Shown: positions 25,605 through 35,247, numbered from the stretch's first letter. The stretch is 64,000 nt of DNA from Verrucomicrobiia bacterium (GCA_026414565.1 JAOAIT010000053.1:158803-222802); one strand, 5' to 3'. Translations and numbers: made by a program. The notes: generated by a model not told the origin, from the sequence alone.

Positions 25605-27112
25605 TTGTCTGCGAGTCCATCAGCAAAAGTTTTGGCGCCGCGCGGGTGTTGCGCGAGGTGAGCTTCTCCGTGCCGCCGGGGCAAACCGTGGGGTTGGTGG
25701 GTGAGAATGGCGCAGGCAAGTCCACCCTGATGAACATCTTGGGGGGCAACCTCCGGCCCGACAGCGGCCGGATGTGGTGGGCGGGAGAACCTTACGCGCC
25801 GCGTGATGCCCGCGATGCGGAACGGCGCGGGATTGCTTTTATCCACCAGGAATTAAACCTCTTCCCCAATTTGACGGTGGGCGAAAACTTGTTCCTGACC
25901 GCCTTTCCCCGGCGGGGCGGACTGCCGCTCATTCACCGGCAAGTGTTGCGGAAGCGCGCCTTGGCCCTGCTGCAGGAAGTGGGATTGGACCTTCCGCCGG
26001 AGACGCCGGTGGAGCGGCTGACGATGGGGGAACGGCAACTGGTGGAGGTGGCCCGTGCCCTGGGGCAGGAGGCCCGGTTGATCATCTGGGATGAACCCAC
26101 CACCTCCCTGGGGGCGCGCGAGGCGGAAAACCTGTTTGCCCTCATGGGGCGCCTGCGAGCGCGTGGGCTTTCCATGATTTTCATCTCCCATGCCTTGGAG
26201 GATGTTTTGCGCCTGTGTGATGCCGTGGTGGTACTGCGCGATGGGGAGGTGGTGGGCGGGGGCCCGCGCGAGCAGTTTGACCAGCAACGATTGATCCACT
26301 TGATGGTGGGCCGTCAACTTAATCAGCTTTACCCGGAGCGGCCCGCCTTCGTGCCGCGCCCGGAAGAACTGCCTCTGTTGGAAGCACGTCATCTGAGCCA
26401 GCCAGGGGTCGTGCATGACATCAGTTTTCGGCTGCATGCGGGGGAAGTGTTGGGGGTGGCCGGCTTGATGGGCGCCGGCCGCACCGAGCTGGCACGCATT
26501 TTGTTTGGTTTGGATTCTTATCAATCAGGGGAAATTTTGGTGCGGGGGCATCCGCTGCAGCGCCCCAGCCCCCGCCAATGCCTGCGGCAAAGGCTGGCGT
26601 TTGTCACCGAAAACCGCCGCGAGGAGGGCCTCTGCCTGGAGGCCACTGTGGCCGACAACGTGGCGCTGGTAGCGTTGTCCCGGCATGCCCGCCGGGGATG
26701 GATCAACCGGGCCGAACTGCAACGAGCGGTGCAGGAATTATGCGCGGCGGTGCGGCTGCCCGCTCCCCCGCCGTTGTCCCTGCCGGTGGGCCAGCTCAGC
26801 GGGGGGAATCAACAAAAAGTCGTCCTTGCCAAATGGCTGTTGAGCCGCCCGGAAATTTTGATTCTGGATGAACCCACCCGCGGTATTGATGTGGGGGCGA
26901 AATATGAGATTTACCAGCTCATCGCCCGGCTGGCGGAGCAGGGGACGGGAGTCCTCATGATCAGCTCGGAGATGGAGGAACTGCTGGGGATGTGTGACCG
27001 TCTGTTGGTGATGGCCCGCGGCGAGATTCAGGCTGAGCTGCCGCGCCACGCCTTTCAACGTGAGCGCATCCTGGCCGCCGCGCTGGGAGGGCGAAAGGCC
27101 GGCCACGCATGA
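25601..27112 (+). CDS. Sugar ABC transporter ATP-binding protein (RbsA/MglA type, two domains)
   Basis: 503 aa from the ATG at 25601 that overlaps the permease stop. It has tandem nucleotide-binding domains. The first has Walker A GENGAGKST, signature LTMGERQLVEVA and Walker B LIIWDEPT. The second has a degenerate Walker A (GLMGAGRTELA), intact signature LSGGNQQKVVLAKWL and Walker B ILILDEPTRGIDVG. This is the usual asymmetry of sugar importers of this class. Confidence 0.93.
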   Translation: MIVCESISKSFGAARVLREVSFSVPPGQTVGLVGENGAGKSTLMNILGGNLRPDSGRMWWAGEPYAPRDARDAERRGIAFIHQELNLFPNLTVGENLFLTAFPRRGGLPLIHRQVLRKRALALLQEVGLDLPPETPVERLTMGERQLVEVARALGQEARLIIWDEPTTSLGAREAENLFALMGRLRARGLSMIFISHALEDVLRLCDAVVVLRDGEVVGGGPREQFDQQRLIHLMVGRQLNQLYPERPAFVPRPEELPLLEARHLSQPGVVHDISFRLHAGEVLGVAGLMGAGRTELARILFGLDSYQSGEILVRGHPLQRPSPRQCLRQRLAFVTENRREEGLCLEATVADNVALVALSRHARRGWINRAELQRAVQELCAAVRLPAPPPLSLPVGQLSGGNQQKVVLAKWLLSRPEILILDEPTRGIDVGAKYEIYQLIARLAEQGTGVLMISSEMEELLGMCDRLLVMARGEIQAELPRHAFQRERILAAALGGRKAGHA

Positions 27113-28107
27113 AAAACGCCGCTTCCAAATGGCTGATGCGGGCGCTCAATGCCGCCCCGCTGCTTTTGTTTGCCCTCATGCTGGCGGGGTTTGGGCTCAA
27201 GTCGCCCAACTTTCTGTCCCTGGCCAATATCACCAACATTTTGGTTCAGGCGGCGCCTACGGCCATGGTGGCGGTGGGCATGACTTTTGTTTTGGTGGCT
27301 GCCGGCGTGGATTTGTCGGTGGGAGCGATTATGTTTGTAGCCGCCGCGCTGGCCGGCAAGTATGCCATGAGCTCCGGCTCCATTGTGCCCGCAGTGGCGG
27401 TGATGGTGGCGACGGGATTGCTGCTGGGCGCCGTGAATGCTGCCCTGATTACCTGGCTGCGCCTCATTCCCTTTGTGGTCACATTGGCCATGCAATTCAT
27501 CGGCCGGGGGCTGGCCCTGAACATTACGGAAACCCGCTCGCTGCCTTTGCCCGAGGCATTTTTAAGTTTGGGCACGGAGCGGTGGCTGGGTGTGCCTCTG
27601 CCGGTGTGGTGGCTGGCGGGTGTGGTGGCCCTGGCGCATGGTGTATTGGAACACACACCTTTCGGCCGGCAATTGTATGCCGTCGGGCATGATGCCGAGG
27701 CGGCCCGCAAAGCGGGACTCCACCCGCGCCGCATTGTAGCGGCGGTGTACGTGATCAGCGGGTTCTGTGCGGCCCTGGGGGCAATTCTCGCCATGGCGCA
27801 ACTGGGGGCGGTGTCGCCCAAGTTTGGTGAAAACAAGGAATTTATGGCCATCGCCGCCGCTGTGCTGGGCGGCACCAGTTTGTTTGGCGGCCGCGGCAAG
27901 GTGTTTCCCGGCACGCTTTTGGGGGCCATATTGATTCAGACGATTGAAAACGGTTTGGTGATGCTCAATGCCAATCCCTACCTTTACCCCCTGATCACCA
28001 GTGCGATCATCTTTGTGGCGGTGTTGGTGGACAGCCTGCGCAATCAATGGCAGGTCCAATGGAGCCGGCGCTGGATTCGCCGGGAGGAAGAACCGGAGCT
28101 ATCATGA
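27109..28107 (+). CDS. Sugar ABC transporter permease (RbsC type), second
   Basis: 332 aa, polytopic. Blocks: AVGMTFVLVAAGVDLSVGAIMF, PFVVTLAMQFIGRGLAL, YAVGHDAEAARKAGL, VLGGTSLFGGRGKVFPGTLLGA. ATGA overlaps on both sides (27109-27112 with the ATPase, 28104-28107 with apnL) put it firmly inside the operon. The C-terminus has a short basic/acidic cytoplasmic tail. Confidence 0.92.
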   Translation: MKNAASKWLMRALNAAPLLLFALMLAGFGLKSPNFLSLANITNILVQAAPTAMVAVGMTFVLVAAGVDLSVGAIMFVAAALAGKYAMSSGSIVPAVAVMVATGLLLGAVNAALITWLRLIPFVVTLAMQFIGRGLALNITETRSLPLPEAFLSLGTERWLGVPLPVWWLAGVVALAHGVLEHTPFGRQLYAVGHDAEAARKAGLHPRRIVAAVYVISGFCAALGAILAMAQLGAVSPKFGENKEFMAIAAAVLGGTSLFGGRGKVFPGTLLGAILIQTIENGLVMLNANPYLYPLITSAIIFVAVLVDSLRNQWQVQWSRRWIRREEEPELS

Positions 28108-30185
28108 AAAAACGCTGCGCTTCTGAGCTGGATTGCCGTATTTTCCGCACAGGTTCCCTTTGTGAAACTCCGCCCCCCATGGAGCTGGTGGCCGGACCGC
28201 TGCGCCTCCTGTTTGAAATTGAATCCGGTTTTTTGCGGCGGGTTTGTCTGGGTCGGCGCGAGCTGCTGCGCGGGATTTATGCCGCCGTGCGGGATGAAAA
28301 TTGGCGCACCATCCCGCCACAGATCCTGGACTTTCAACCTGAAGTGTATGCGGATCATTTTCTCCTGAAATTTCATTGCGAGCATCGCGAAGGCGGAATT
28401 GATTTTCGCTGGGACGGGCAGGTCGAGGGCCATTCAGATGGGACGATTATTTACACCTTGGATGGCCGGGCGCATGCCACTTTCCGCAAAAATCGTATCG
28501 GCTTTTGTGTCTTGCATCCCATTCGCGAGTGCGCGGGCGCGCGCACACGCCAGGTGCGCGTTGGCGGGGAGGTGATCGAGGGAAGATTTCCCAGCCTGAT
28601 TGAGCCGCAAATCTTTGGGCAAAGTCCCTTGCGTGATTTGTGTGCCCTCGCTCATGAAGTGCAGCCCGGCTTGTGGGCGGAGCTGAAGTTTGCAGGCGAC
28701 CTTTTCGAGATGGAAGACCAGCGCAACTGGACGGATGCCAGTTTCAAGACGTACTGCACACCGCTGGCTTTGCCTTTTCCCGTGCTGGTCAAGGCAGGCA
28801 CGCGCATCCAACAGCGGGTCGAACTGCGCTTGAAAGGCGCGAAGGGGCGCATGCCCTCTGCACGGCCCACCTCGAGGAGGACCATCGTCCATCTGCGCCT
28901 GCCCGGAAACGCCAGCAAATGGCGGCCTTTGCCGTTGTTGGGTTTGGGGATGGCTACGCACGAGGAGCCCCTGTGCGAGCAGGAAGCGGCATGGCTGCGG
29001 GCTTTGCCACTGGCTCACCTGCGCTGCGACTTGCCCCTGAGCCAGCCCCATTGGCCGGCTCTATGGCGCCGGGCGGTCCGTCAGGCGCGACGGCTCAATC
29101 TGCCCTTGGAACTGGCCCTGCACCTGCCTTCTGACTTGCAGGCGATCCCTGACACGCTGGCCCGCACCCTGGCCGCGTCTGGCGTGGCCCTGGCACGCGT
29201 GGCAGTCTTGCGTGAAGGCGAAGCGGCCACGTCCCTGGTCACCCTGGAAAGGGTGCGCCGCCTGTTGGGGAGGTGGCTTGACTCCGTGCCGGTGGGGGCT
29301 GGCACCAACGCGCATTTTTGTGAATTGAATCGCGAGCAGGCGCTGGGCAGGGTGCCGTGGCAGGAGGCCGATTTTTTATTCTGGCCCATCACTCCCCAAG
29401 TGCATGCCTTCGATGATGTGTCCTTGGTCGAAACGCTGGAAGTGCAGGGAGACACGCTTGCCAAGGCGGCGGCTTTCGCGCCGGGCAAGCCGTGCGTCAT
29501 TTCGCCGGTGACCCTCAAGCCGCGCTTCAACGCCGTGGCCACCACCGCGGTTGCATCGGCTGCCCGCCCCGACAGCTTGCCGGAAAACGTTGATCCACGA
29601 CAAAGTTCGTTGTTAGCGGCGGGATGGACATTGGGCTCATTGGCCACCTTGTCTGTGAACGGGGTCTCAGCGTTCACTTACTATGAAACCACCGGATGGC
29701 GGGGCGTCATGGAAACCCGGAGTGGCTCTCCTTCGGAGCTTGGATTCCACTCCGTGCCTGGGGGAGTATATCCCGTTTACTTTGTGCTGGCGGCCCTGGA
29801 TGGTTTTAACGAGTTTGCCGCGCCCTCCACGTCCGGCGCTGACCAGATTACTACATTGGCCCTGCGTGACCGGCTGGGCAGGCGGCGTTTCGTGGTGGCA
29901 AATGTGCGGGCCAGCCGGCGGAAGATTCAGTTACACCTGCCGCATGGCGCCTGGGCCGTGCGCACTTTGCACGAGGAAAATTACCTCCGTTACGCGTGTC
30001 ATCCTGAACAATTTATCCGGGAGGCGGGGGAAGTCCGGCACGCGGTTTCGTCCAAACTCCAACTGGAGCTTGGCCCTTGTGCGCTGGCCGTGGTGGACGA
30101 ACTCAGTGACTTTCCAAACCAGACGGTGCGGGGGCAGCGGCGTCCAAAACATCAGCCAGTTTGCTCAACAGACTCTTCACCGTGA
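28104..30185 (+). CDS. apnL: D-apionate lactonase-like protein
   Basis: 693 aa from the ATG at 28104, no signal peptide. It has an N-terminal beta-rich domain with LRLLFEIESGFLRRVCLG, RELLRGIYAAVRDENW, NRIGFCVLHPI, EGRFPSLIEPQIFG and the diagnostic LFEMEDQRNWTDASFKTY near residue 205. A C-terminal TIM-barrel-like half follows (TNAHFCELNR, FWPITPQVHAFDD). These match my memory of ApnL, which opens D-apionolactone to D-apionate between ApsD and ApnO. It is the last gene of the operon. Its final 27 codons overlap the convergent histidine-kinase gene (30103-30185), and that tail (basic, Pro/Ser-rich) may be a poorly conserved extension. Confidence 0.77.
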   Translation: MKKRCASELDCRIFRTGSLCETPPPMELVAGPLRLLFEIESGFLRRVCLGRRELLRGIYAAVRDENWRTIPPQILDFQPEVYADHFLLKFHCEHREGGIDFRWDGQVEGHSDGTIIYTLDGRAHATFRKNRIGFCVLHPIRECAGARTRQVRVGGEVIEGRFPSLIEPQIFGQSPLRDLCALAHEVQPGLWAELKFAGDLFEMEDQRNWTDASFKTYCTPLALPFPVLVKAGTRIQQRVELRLKGAKGRMPSARPTSRRTIVHLRLPGNASKWRPLPLLGLGMATHEEPLCEQEAAWLRALPLAHLRCDLPLSQPHWPALWRRAVRQARRLNLPLELALHLPSDLQAIPDTLARTLAASGVALARVAVLREGEAATSLVTLERVRRLLGRWLDSVPVGAGTNAHFCELNREQALGRVPWQEADFLFWPITPQVHAFDDVSLVETLEVQGDTLAKAAAFAPGKPCVISPVTLKPRFNAVATTAVASAARPDSLPENVDPRQSSLLAAGWTLGSLATLSVNGVSAFTYYETTGWRGVMETRSGSPSELGFHSVPGGVYPVYFVLAALDGFNEFAAPSTSGADQITTLALRDRLGRRRFVVANVRASRRKIQLHLPHGAWAVRTLHEENYLRYACHPEQFIREAGEVRHAVSSKLQLELGPCALAVVDELSDFPNQTVRGQRRPKHQPVCSTDSSP

Positions 30186-32601
30186 ACGGCTTCTCAATAA
30201 AATGCATGCCCGGCTCCAGAATGCCGTGATGCGCGATGACGTTGGCGGTGTAACCGGACATGTAGAGGCAGCGCAAACCGGGGCGGACCGGGATGATTTT
30301 ATCGAATAACTCGCGCCCATTCATCCCGGGCATGATGACATCGGTGATCAGCAGGTGAATTGGTCCCTGATGCTGGTTCGCCAGCCGCAGGGCCTCGGCA
30401 GGGGTGCGTGCGGCCAGCACGTGGTAGCCATTTTGGGCCAGGATGCGCTGTCCCAGGTGCAGCACCTGATCTTCATCCTCGACCAAGAGGATGGTTTCGT
30501 TGCCGCGGCGGAGCTTTTCCTCGGTGCTTTGCGGACCCGGCGCCTCGTGGTTGGTTGCGCGCGGTATATACACCTTGAACGTCGCACCCTGGCCGGGTTC
30601 ACTGTACGCATTAATCAGACCGCGGTTTTGTTTGACAATGCCAAAAACCGTGGCCAATCCCAAACCGGTGCCTTTACCGGGTTCTTTGGTGGTGAAAAAC
30701 GGCTCAAACAGGTGCTCCTTGGTGTGGACATCCATGCCTTCTCCGTTGTCCGTGACAGCCAGCATCACGTAATCGCCGGGCACCGCCTCGGCGTGGGTGG
30801 CGGCGTAGGTTGCGTCCAGTGTCATATTGGCGGTTTCGATGGAGATCAAGCCGTGCCCGCGAATGGCATCGCGGGCGTTGACACACAAATTGGCCAGGAT
30901 TTGATCCACCTGGGCCGGGTCCATCCAGACCGGCCACAAGTCGGCGCCGGGTCGCCAGTCCAATTGAATGTTTTCGCCGATGAGGCGGCGCAACATCTTG
31001 AGCATGCCCTGCACAGTCTCGTTGAGGTTGAGAACATGCGGGGCAATGGTTTGTTTGCGGGCAAAGGCCAGGAGTTGGCGGGTCAATTCCGCGGAGCGCT
31101 GTGCAGCCAGTTCAATTTCCTTGAGGCTCTCACGGGCCGGGCTGTCCGGAGGCAGATCATCCAAAGCCATGGCCACATTGCCCAGGATGGCTTGCAGCAT
31201 GTTGTTGAAGTCATGGGCAACGCCGCCCGCCAGCCGGCCGATGGATTCCATTTTTTGTGCTTGAGCCAGTTGCCCCTGCAATTTTTCGCGCTCGGCTTCC
31301 GCCATCCGCTGGGCGGTGATGTCGGTATGCGTGCCAATCATGCGCAGGGGGCGTCCAGTTTCATCGAACTGCACGATTTTTCCCACGGACAAAATCCATT
31401 TCCACTCGCCCGTTTTGGTGCGCTGGCGGAATTCGACGCGGTAGTCAGGCCGCCGTCCGGCCACGTAGTCCAAATAGACACCATACACCGTCTCCCGATC
31501 GTCCGGGTGCAAGCGCTCCCGCCATGCGGCGCTGGTTTCCTTCAATTCTTCCGGTTTGTAGCCGAGCATGCGCGCGTATTCCGGGCTGACTACTGCCTCG
31601 CCGGTGACGAGGTTGAAGTCATACAGGCCCTCGTTGGCTGAGGCCAGGGCCAGGCGCAGCCGCTCCTCGCTTTCTTGGAGTGCCTGCTCGGTTTTTTTCC
31701 TGGCGGTAATGTCGCGCAGGTGTTCGATCACATAGAGCAGGTGACCGTGTTCGTCGAGCACGGGGTAGGAGCGGACGTCCAACCAACAGCCCATTTCGGG
31801 CACAAATTTCTCGATTTGGGCCGGCCGGCAGGTGGCCAACGCCTCTTCGCTGGCGCACAAGGCACAGGGGTGGTGACGGCCAATCATCTCGTAACAGGGG
31901 CGGCCTCTGGCCTGTTCTGCCGTCACTCCCAACAGACGGTAGCCGGCGGCATTGTAACGGATCACCCGGCGTTGGGTGTCCAAAACACCGATGACATCTG
32001 GAATGGCATCCAACAGCCCCTCCAACATCCGGGCCACTTCATACGAGTGTTGCTTATCCTGTTGAGCTTGTTGCCGCGCCAGGTCCGCCTGGCGACAGGT
32101 GGCCTGCATGTGTTGGACAGACTGGTGGCTTGCCTCCAATTGTTGCGCGAGGTGTTGTCGCTGCAATTCGGTGATCTCCGCCTGGTTCTTCCACTCCTGG
32201 CGCTGGCGGTAAAGCCGGTCATAGGCACCCACCTGCGCCAAAAAAGACGGGCCGCGTAGCGGCCCCGCGAGGCAGCCGTCGGCGCCGGTGTGAATGCCCT
32301 CCAGCCCCGCGGGACTCAAGGCCTGTTCCTCCAAGGTCAACAAAAGTATGCCCTGAGACCGGCTGGCGTCAGATTTCATCTGCCGCACGACTTCGAGACT
32401 GGCGGGGCTGGTCAATTCGGGGTCCAGCAAGAGTAAATCGGCCCCTGTCTCACGCAAGGCGGCCATGGTGCCCTGACCGGTGGTGGCCCAGTCGCTCCGG
32501 TAGCCGGCCGCGACCAGTTCCTGGGATGCGCGTCGGGCGGTCTGCGCGTCATGGTGGGCGATAAAAATGCGGGTTGGGCCCATGGCGGAGCTGGTACTCA
32601 T
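30103..32601 (-). CDS. Hybrid sensor histidine kinase with N-terminal REC, two PAS and C-terminal REC domains
   Basis: 832 aa, no transmembrane segment, so cytoplasmic. Order: REC-like domain (1-130, phosphoacceptor region LLLLDPEL), coiled coil (about 130-185), PAS 1 (about 190-305), PAS 2 with PAC (about 310-430, VEFRQRTKTGEWKWIL), HisKA with the phospho-His in GGVAHDFNNMLQAILGN, HATPase with DNGEGMD and GKGTGLGLATVFGIV, and a receiver with acceptor LLITDVIMPGMNG and KPFTVKSLL. No DNA-binding partner gene is adjacent. The PAS ligands cannot be predicted. Confidence 0.92.
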   Translation of the reverse strand: MSTSSAMGPTRIFIAHHDAQTARRASQELVAAGYRSDWATTGQGTMAALRETGADLLLLDPELTSPASLEVVRQMKSDASRSQGILLLTLEEQALSPAGLEGIHTGADGCLAGPLRGPSFLAQVGAYDRLYRQRQEWKNQAEITELQRQHLAQQLEASHQSVQHMQATCRQADLARQQAQQDKQHSYEVARMLEGLLDAIPDVIGVLDTQRRVIRYNAAGYRLLGVTAEQARGRPCYEMIGRHHPCALCASEEALATCRPAQIEKFVPEMGCWLDVRSYPVLDEHGHLLYVIEHLRDITARKKTEQALQESEERLRLALASANEGLYDFNLVTGEAVVSPEYARMLGYKPEELKETSAAWRERLHPDDRETVYGVYLDYVAGRRPDYRVEFRQRTKTGEWKWILSVGKIVQFDETGRPLRMIGTHTDITAQRMAEAEREKLQGQLAQAQKMESIGRLAGGVAHDFNNMLQAILGNVAMALDDLPPDSPARESLKEIELAAQRSAELTRQLLAFARKQTIAPHVLNLNETVQGMLKMLRRLIGENIQLDWRPGADLWPVWMDPAQVDQILANLCVNARDAIRGHGLISIETANMTLDATYAATHAEAVPGDYVMLAVTDNGEGMDVHTKEHLFEPFFTTKEPGKGTGLGLATVFGIVKQNRGLINAYSEPGQGATFKVYIPRATNHEAPGPQSTEEKLRRGNETILLVEDEDQVLHLGQRILAQNGYHVLAARTPAEALRLANQHQGPIHLLITDVIMPGMNGRELFDKIIPVRPGLRCLYMSGYTANVIAHHGILEPGMHFIEKPFTVKSLLSKLADVLDAAAPAPSGLESH

Positions 32602-32681
32602 AATTAATCAGGCGACCTTTCACACCCTGCTCGTGGCTCACCGGTAAGAACGGAAGCTTGCGGGCGGGCTGAATTAAGAAC

Positions 32682-32739
32682 GGTTGAACGATCGTGGCCG
32701 GGGATGTTTTTCACCCCCTGCCGTAACGGCGGTTCAACT
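32682..32739 (+). ncRNA. Predicted three-helix leader structure upstream of metF
   Basis: An outer stem pairs GGTTGAAC (32682-32689) with GTTCAACT (32732-32739), with one G-U pair. It encloses hairpin GGGG-A-TG / CA-CCCC (32700-32706 with 32712-32717) and hairpin GCCG TAA CGGC (32720-32730). It lies 137 bases before the metF start. It could be a regulatory leader; I could not match it to a known methionine-related riboswitch. Chance folding is possible in GC-rich DNA. Confidence 0.3.
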
Positions 32740-32876
32740 TATGAAACTACTCTACGCTTGGGGGGAAGTAATTGCCAGCCGAAATTAGGGGTCCGTGGTT
32801 TTCGGGTTTGCCACATTCCTGCGGTTTTGGCTGTGTTCTTGAAATACTGCAGGGTAAGGGGCATATTTCCGCCCTC

Positions 32877-33764
32877 ATGGATTTGATAGGTGATTTATAT
32901 CAGCAGGGGCGTGCCGCGGGACGGCCGGTCATCTCGTTTGAGTTATTTCCCCCCAAGACGGAGGCAGGCTGGCAACAGTTGGTGCGGCACACGTTGCCGG
33001 AGTTGCAGTCCTTGCGCCCCGATTATTTTTCGGTCACCTATGGCGCGGGGGGGAGCACCCAGGAAAAATCGCTGCAGTTGGTGCGGCTGCTGGCCCAGGA
33101 CTGCAAGGCCAACACCTTGGCCCATCTGACCTGTGTCAATGCCACGGCCGCCCAAATTCAACACGTCCTGGCTCAGTTCCGGGCGGTGGGGGTGCGCAAC
33201 ATTCTGGCCCTGCGTGGTGACCCGCCGCCGGAGCAGCCGGAATTTGCGCCGGTGCCCGGCGGGTTCAGTTACGCTTATCAACTGGTGCAGCTTTTGCGCG
33301 AGATGGGGGGGTTCAGTATTGGTGTGGCGGCGTTTCCCGAGGGGCACATAGCCTGTCGGGAGGGCAAGCGGCGGGACTGGGAGCATCTGGCCGCCAAAAT
33401 TCGTTGTGGGGCGGATTTTGCCATCACTCAGTTGTTTTTTGACAACCGGCATTATTTGGCCCTGCGCGACTTCTTCAAGGAACAGGACCTGCAAGTGCCG
33501 TTGGTGCCGGGAATCATTCCCATCTTAAGCACGGCACAGATTCAGAAGTTCACCGCCCTGTGCGGCGCCGAGATACCGCCGGCTCTGGCACAACGCCTCC
33601 GAGAAGTCGCTGCCGACGAAGCCGCCACAGTGGCTTTGGGCATTGAATATGCCGTGCAACAGTGCCAGGAGCTCCTGGCACGTGGAGTCCCAGGCATTCA
33701 CTTTTACTGCCTGAACAAGGCCCATTCCGTCAGCGTGATTCTGCGTCAGTTAGGGTTGCGATAA
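32877..33764 (+). CDS. metF: 5,10-methylenetetrahydrofolate reductase
   Basis: 295 aa from the ATG at 32877; the frame is open further upstream but conserved sequence begins at FELFPPKTEAG. Family blocks: DYFSVTYGAGGSTQEKS (FAD/folate site), HLTCVNAT, ILALRGDPPP, ADFAITQLFFDN, PGIIPILS. It is a FAD enzyme making 5-methyl-THF for methionine synthesis. The RND efflux operon starts 4 bp after its stop, so read-through is likely. Confidence 0.95.
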   Translation: MDLIGDLYQQGRAAGRPVISFELFPPKTEAGWQQLVRHTLPELQSLRPDYFSVTYGAGGSTQEKSLQLVRLLAQDCKANTLAHLTCVNATAAQIQHVLAQFRAVGVRNILALRGDPPPEQPEFAPVPGGFSYAYQLVQLLREMGGFSIGVAAFPEGHIACREGKRRDWEHLAAKIRCGADFAITQLFFDNRHYLALRDFFKEQDLQVPLVPGIIPILSTAQIQKFTALCGAEIPPALAQRLREVAADEAATVALGIEYAVQQCQELLARGVPGIHFYCLNKAHSVSVILRQLGLR

Positions 33765-33768
33765 ATCC

Positions 33769-35247
33769 ATGCATGGCGGCGCCACATTCGGGTTGCCTCC
33801 GGCACTGCTCCTCCTGCTGTGCCTGGGGCTGGGTTGTCGGGTTTCGGCACCGCCCAAACGCCCTCCCCCCCCGGTGGAAGTGCCCGCCGCCTGGAGTGCC
33901 GGAGGGGCTGAGAGCTCTGCGGTGACCGACGTGTGGTGGCAAACCTTGGGGGCCACCGGACTGGCGGCAGTGGTCGAGGAGGCATTGCTGGCCAACTGGG
34001 ATTTGAAGGTGGCGGCGGCCCGGTTGGAGGCGGCGGTGGCCCAGGCACGAATAGCCGGGGCGGCGATGCAGCCCCGTGCCGGCTTTGACTTTGGTGCCAA
34101 CCGTCAGGAACGCAATTTCATCGGCCTGCCCATTCCCGGGGCGGGCAACCGGGTGTTGACCTCGCGCTCCACATCCTATGGCGCCACCTTTAGTGTGAGT
34201 TGGGAGTTGGATTTGTGGGGCCGCATTCGAGCCGGGCGGCAGGCCGCCCTGGCTGAAGTGCAGGCCAGTGCGGCAGAGCTGGCGGCAGCCAAGCTGTCGC
34301 TGGCCGCCCAAACCGCCCGGGCATGGCTGGCGGCGACAGAGGCTGCCCAACAAGTTGCCCTGGCCCGGCAAACGGTGACCAATCTTCAGTTGACAACCGC
34401 CCAGGTGCGCCGCCGGTATGATCAGGGCCTGGCCCCAAACCAGTCGGACCTGCGCCTGGCCCTGGCTAATGAAGCCGCGGCCAGGGCGGCGCTGGCCGAG
34501 CGTCAGTCGCTTTATGAGCGCACCCTCCGACAATTGGAAATCTTGTTGGGACGTTATCCGCGCGGGATGTTTGAAGTAGAACAGGCCCTGCCGCCCCTCC
34601 CGCCTCCTCCGCCTGCCGGTTTGCCTGCCGAGTTGTTGGAGCGGCGTCCGGATTTAGTCGCCGCCGAGCGCCGTCTGGCGGCGGCAGATGCGCGTTTGCT
34701 GCAAGCCAAAGCTGCCTTGTATCCGCGCATCACCTTGACGACCACCGGGGGGACGAGCACGCGGGATTTGGTGGATTTGCTCGATCTGGATTACAAGGTG
34801 TGGTCCCTGGCGGCCAATGTGGTGCAACCCCTGTTTGAGGGGGGACGTTTGCGCGCCGAAGCCGCCCAGGCCCGCGCGCGTGCGGAGCAGGCGATGGCCG
34901 AATATGCCCGCACCATGCTCCAGGCCTTTGCAGAAGTGGAAACGGCCCTGGCTGTTGCCGCCCCACTGGCGGCGCGCGAGCAGGAACTGGCCGAGGAGAT
35001 GCGGCAGGCCCAGGCCGCCTGGCGGCTGGCGGAGGAACGGTATGTCAGCGGTTTGGAGAACTACCTGTCGGTGCTGGCCGCCCAGCGGCAGGTCATCAAC
35101 AGCCAGAGCCAGCGGCTGGCGGTGCAGCGGGCCATTTGGGAGAACCGCATCAATCTGCATCTGGCGTTGGGCGGCGGATTTTCCCTTGCCCCGTCGCAGC
35201 CGGCTTCTCACCGTAAAGAGGACCGCCCGAGGTTCAATCCACGATGA
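33769..35247 (+). CDS. Outer-membrane efflux lipoprotein (TolC/NodT family)
   Basis: 492 aa. Lipoprotein signal LLLLLCLGLGC (Cys23), then two OEP domains: long helical hairpins with internal repeats (WELDLWGRIRAGRQAALAEV, LERRPDLVAAERRLAAADARLLQAKAALYPRITL, and the second LLVQ-type region VVQPLFEGGRLRAEAAQARARAEQA). It forms the outer-membrane duct of the tripartite pump encoded with the next two genes. ATGA overlap with the adaptor gene. Confidence 0.94.
   Translation: MHGGATFGLPPALLLLLCLGLGCRVSAPPKRPPPPVEVPAAWSAGGAESSAVTDVWWQTLGATGLAAVVEEALLANWDLKVAAARLEAAVAQARIAGAAMQPRAGFDFGANRQERNFIGLPIPGAGNRVLTSRSTSYGATFSVSWELDLWGRIRAGRQAALAEVQASAAELAAAKLSLAAQTARAWLAATEAAQQVALARQTVTNLQLTTAQVRRRYDQGLAPNQSDLRLALANEAAARAALAERQSLYERTLRQLEILLGRYPRGMFEVEQALPPLPPPPPAGLPAELLERRPDLVAAERRLAAADARLLQAKAALYPRITLTTTGGTSTRDLVDLLDLDYKVWSLAANVVQPLFEGGRLRAEAAQARARAEQAMAEYARTMLQAFAEVETALAVAAPLAAREQELAEEMRQAQAAWRLAEERYVSGLENYLSVLAAQRQVINSQSQRLAVQRAIWENRINLHLALGGGFSLAPSQPASHRKEDRPRFNPR

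Noticed and set aside
32602..32876. A SAM, cobalamin or THF riboswitch before metF
   Set aside because: I could not find the conserved core of any of these; only a generic three-helix fold is reported.
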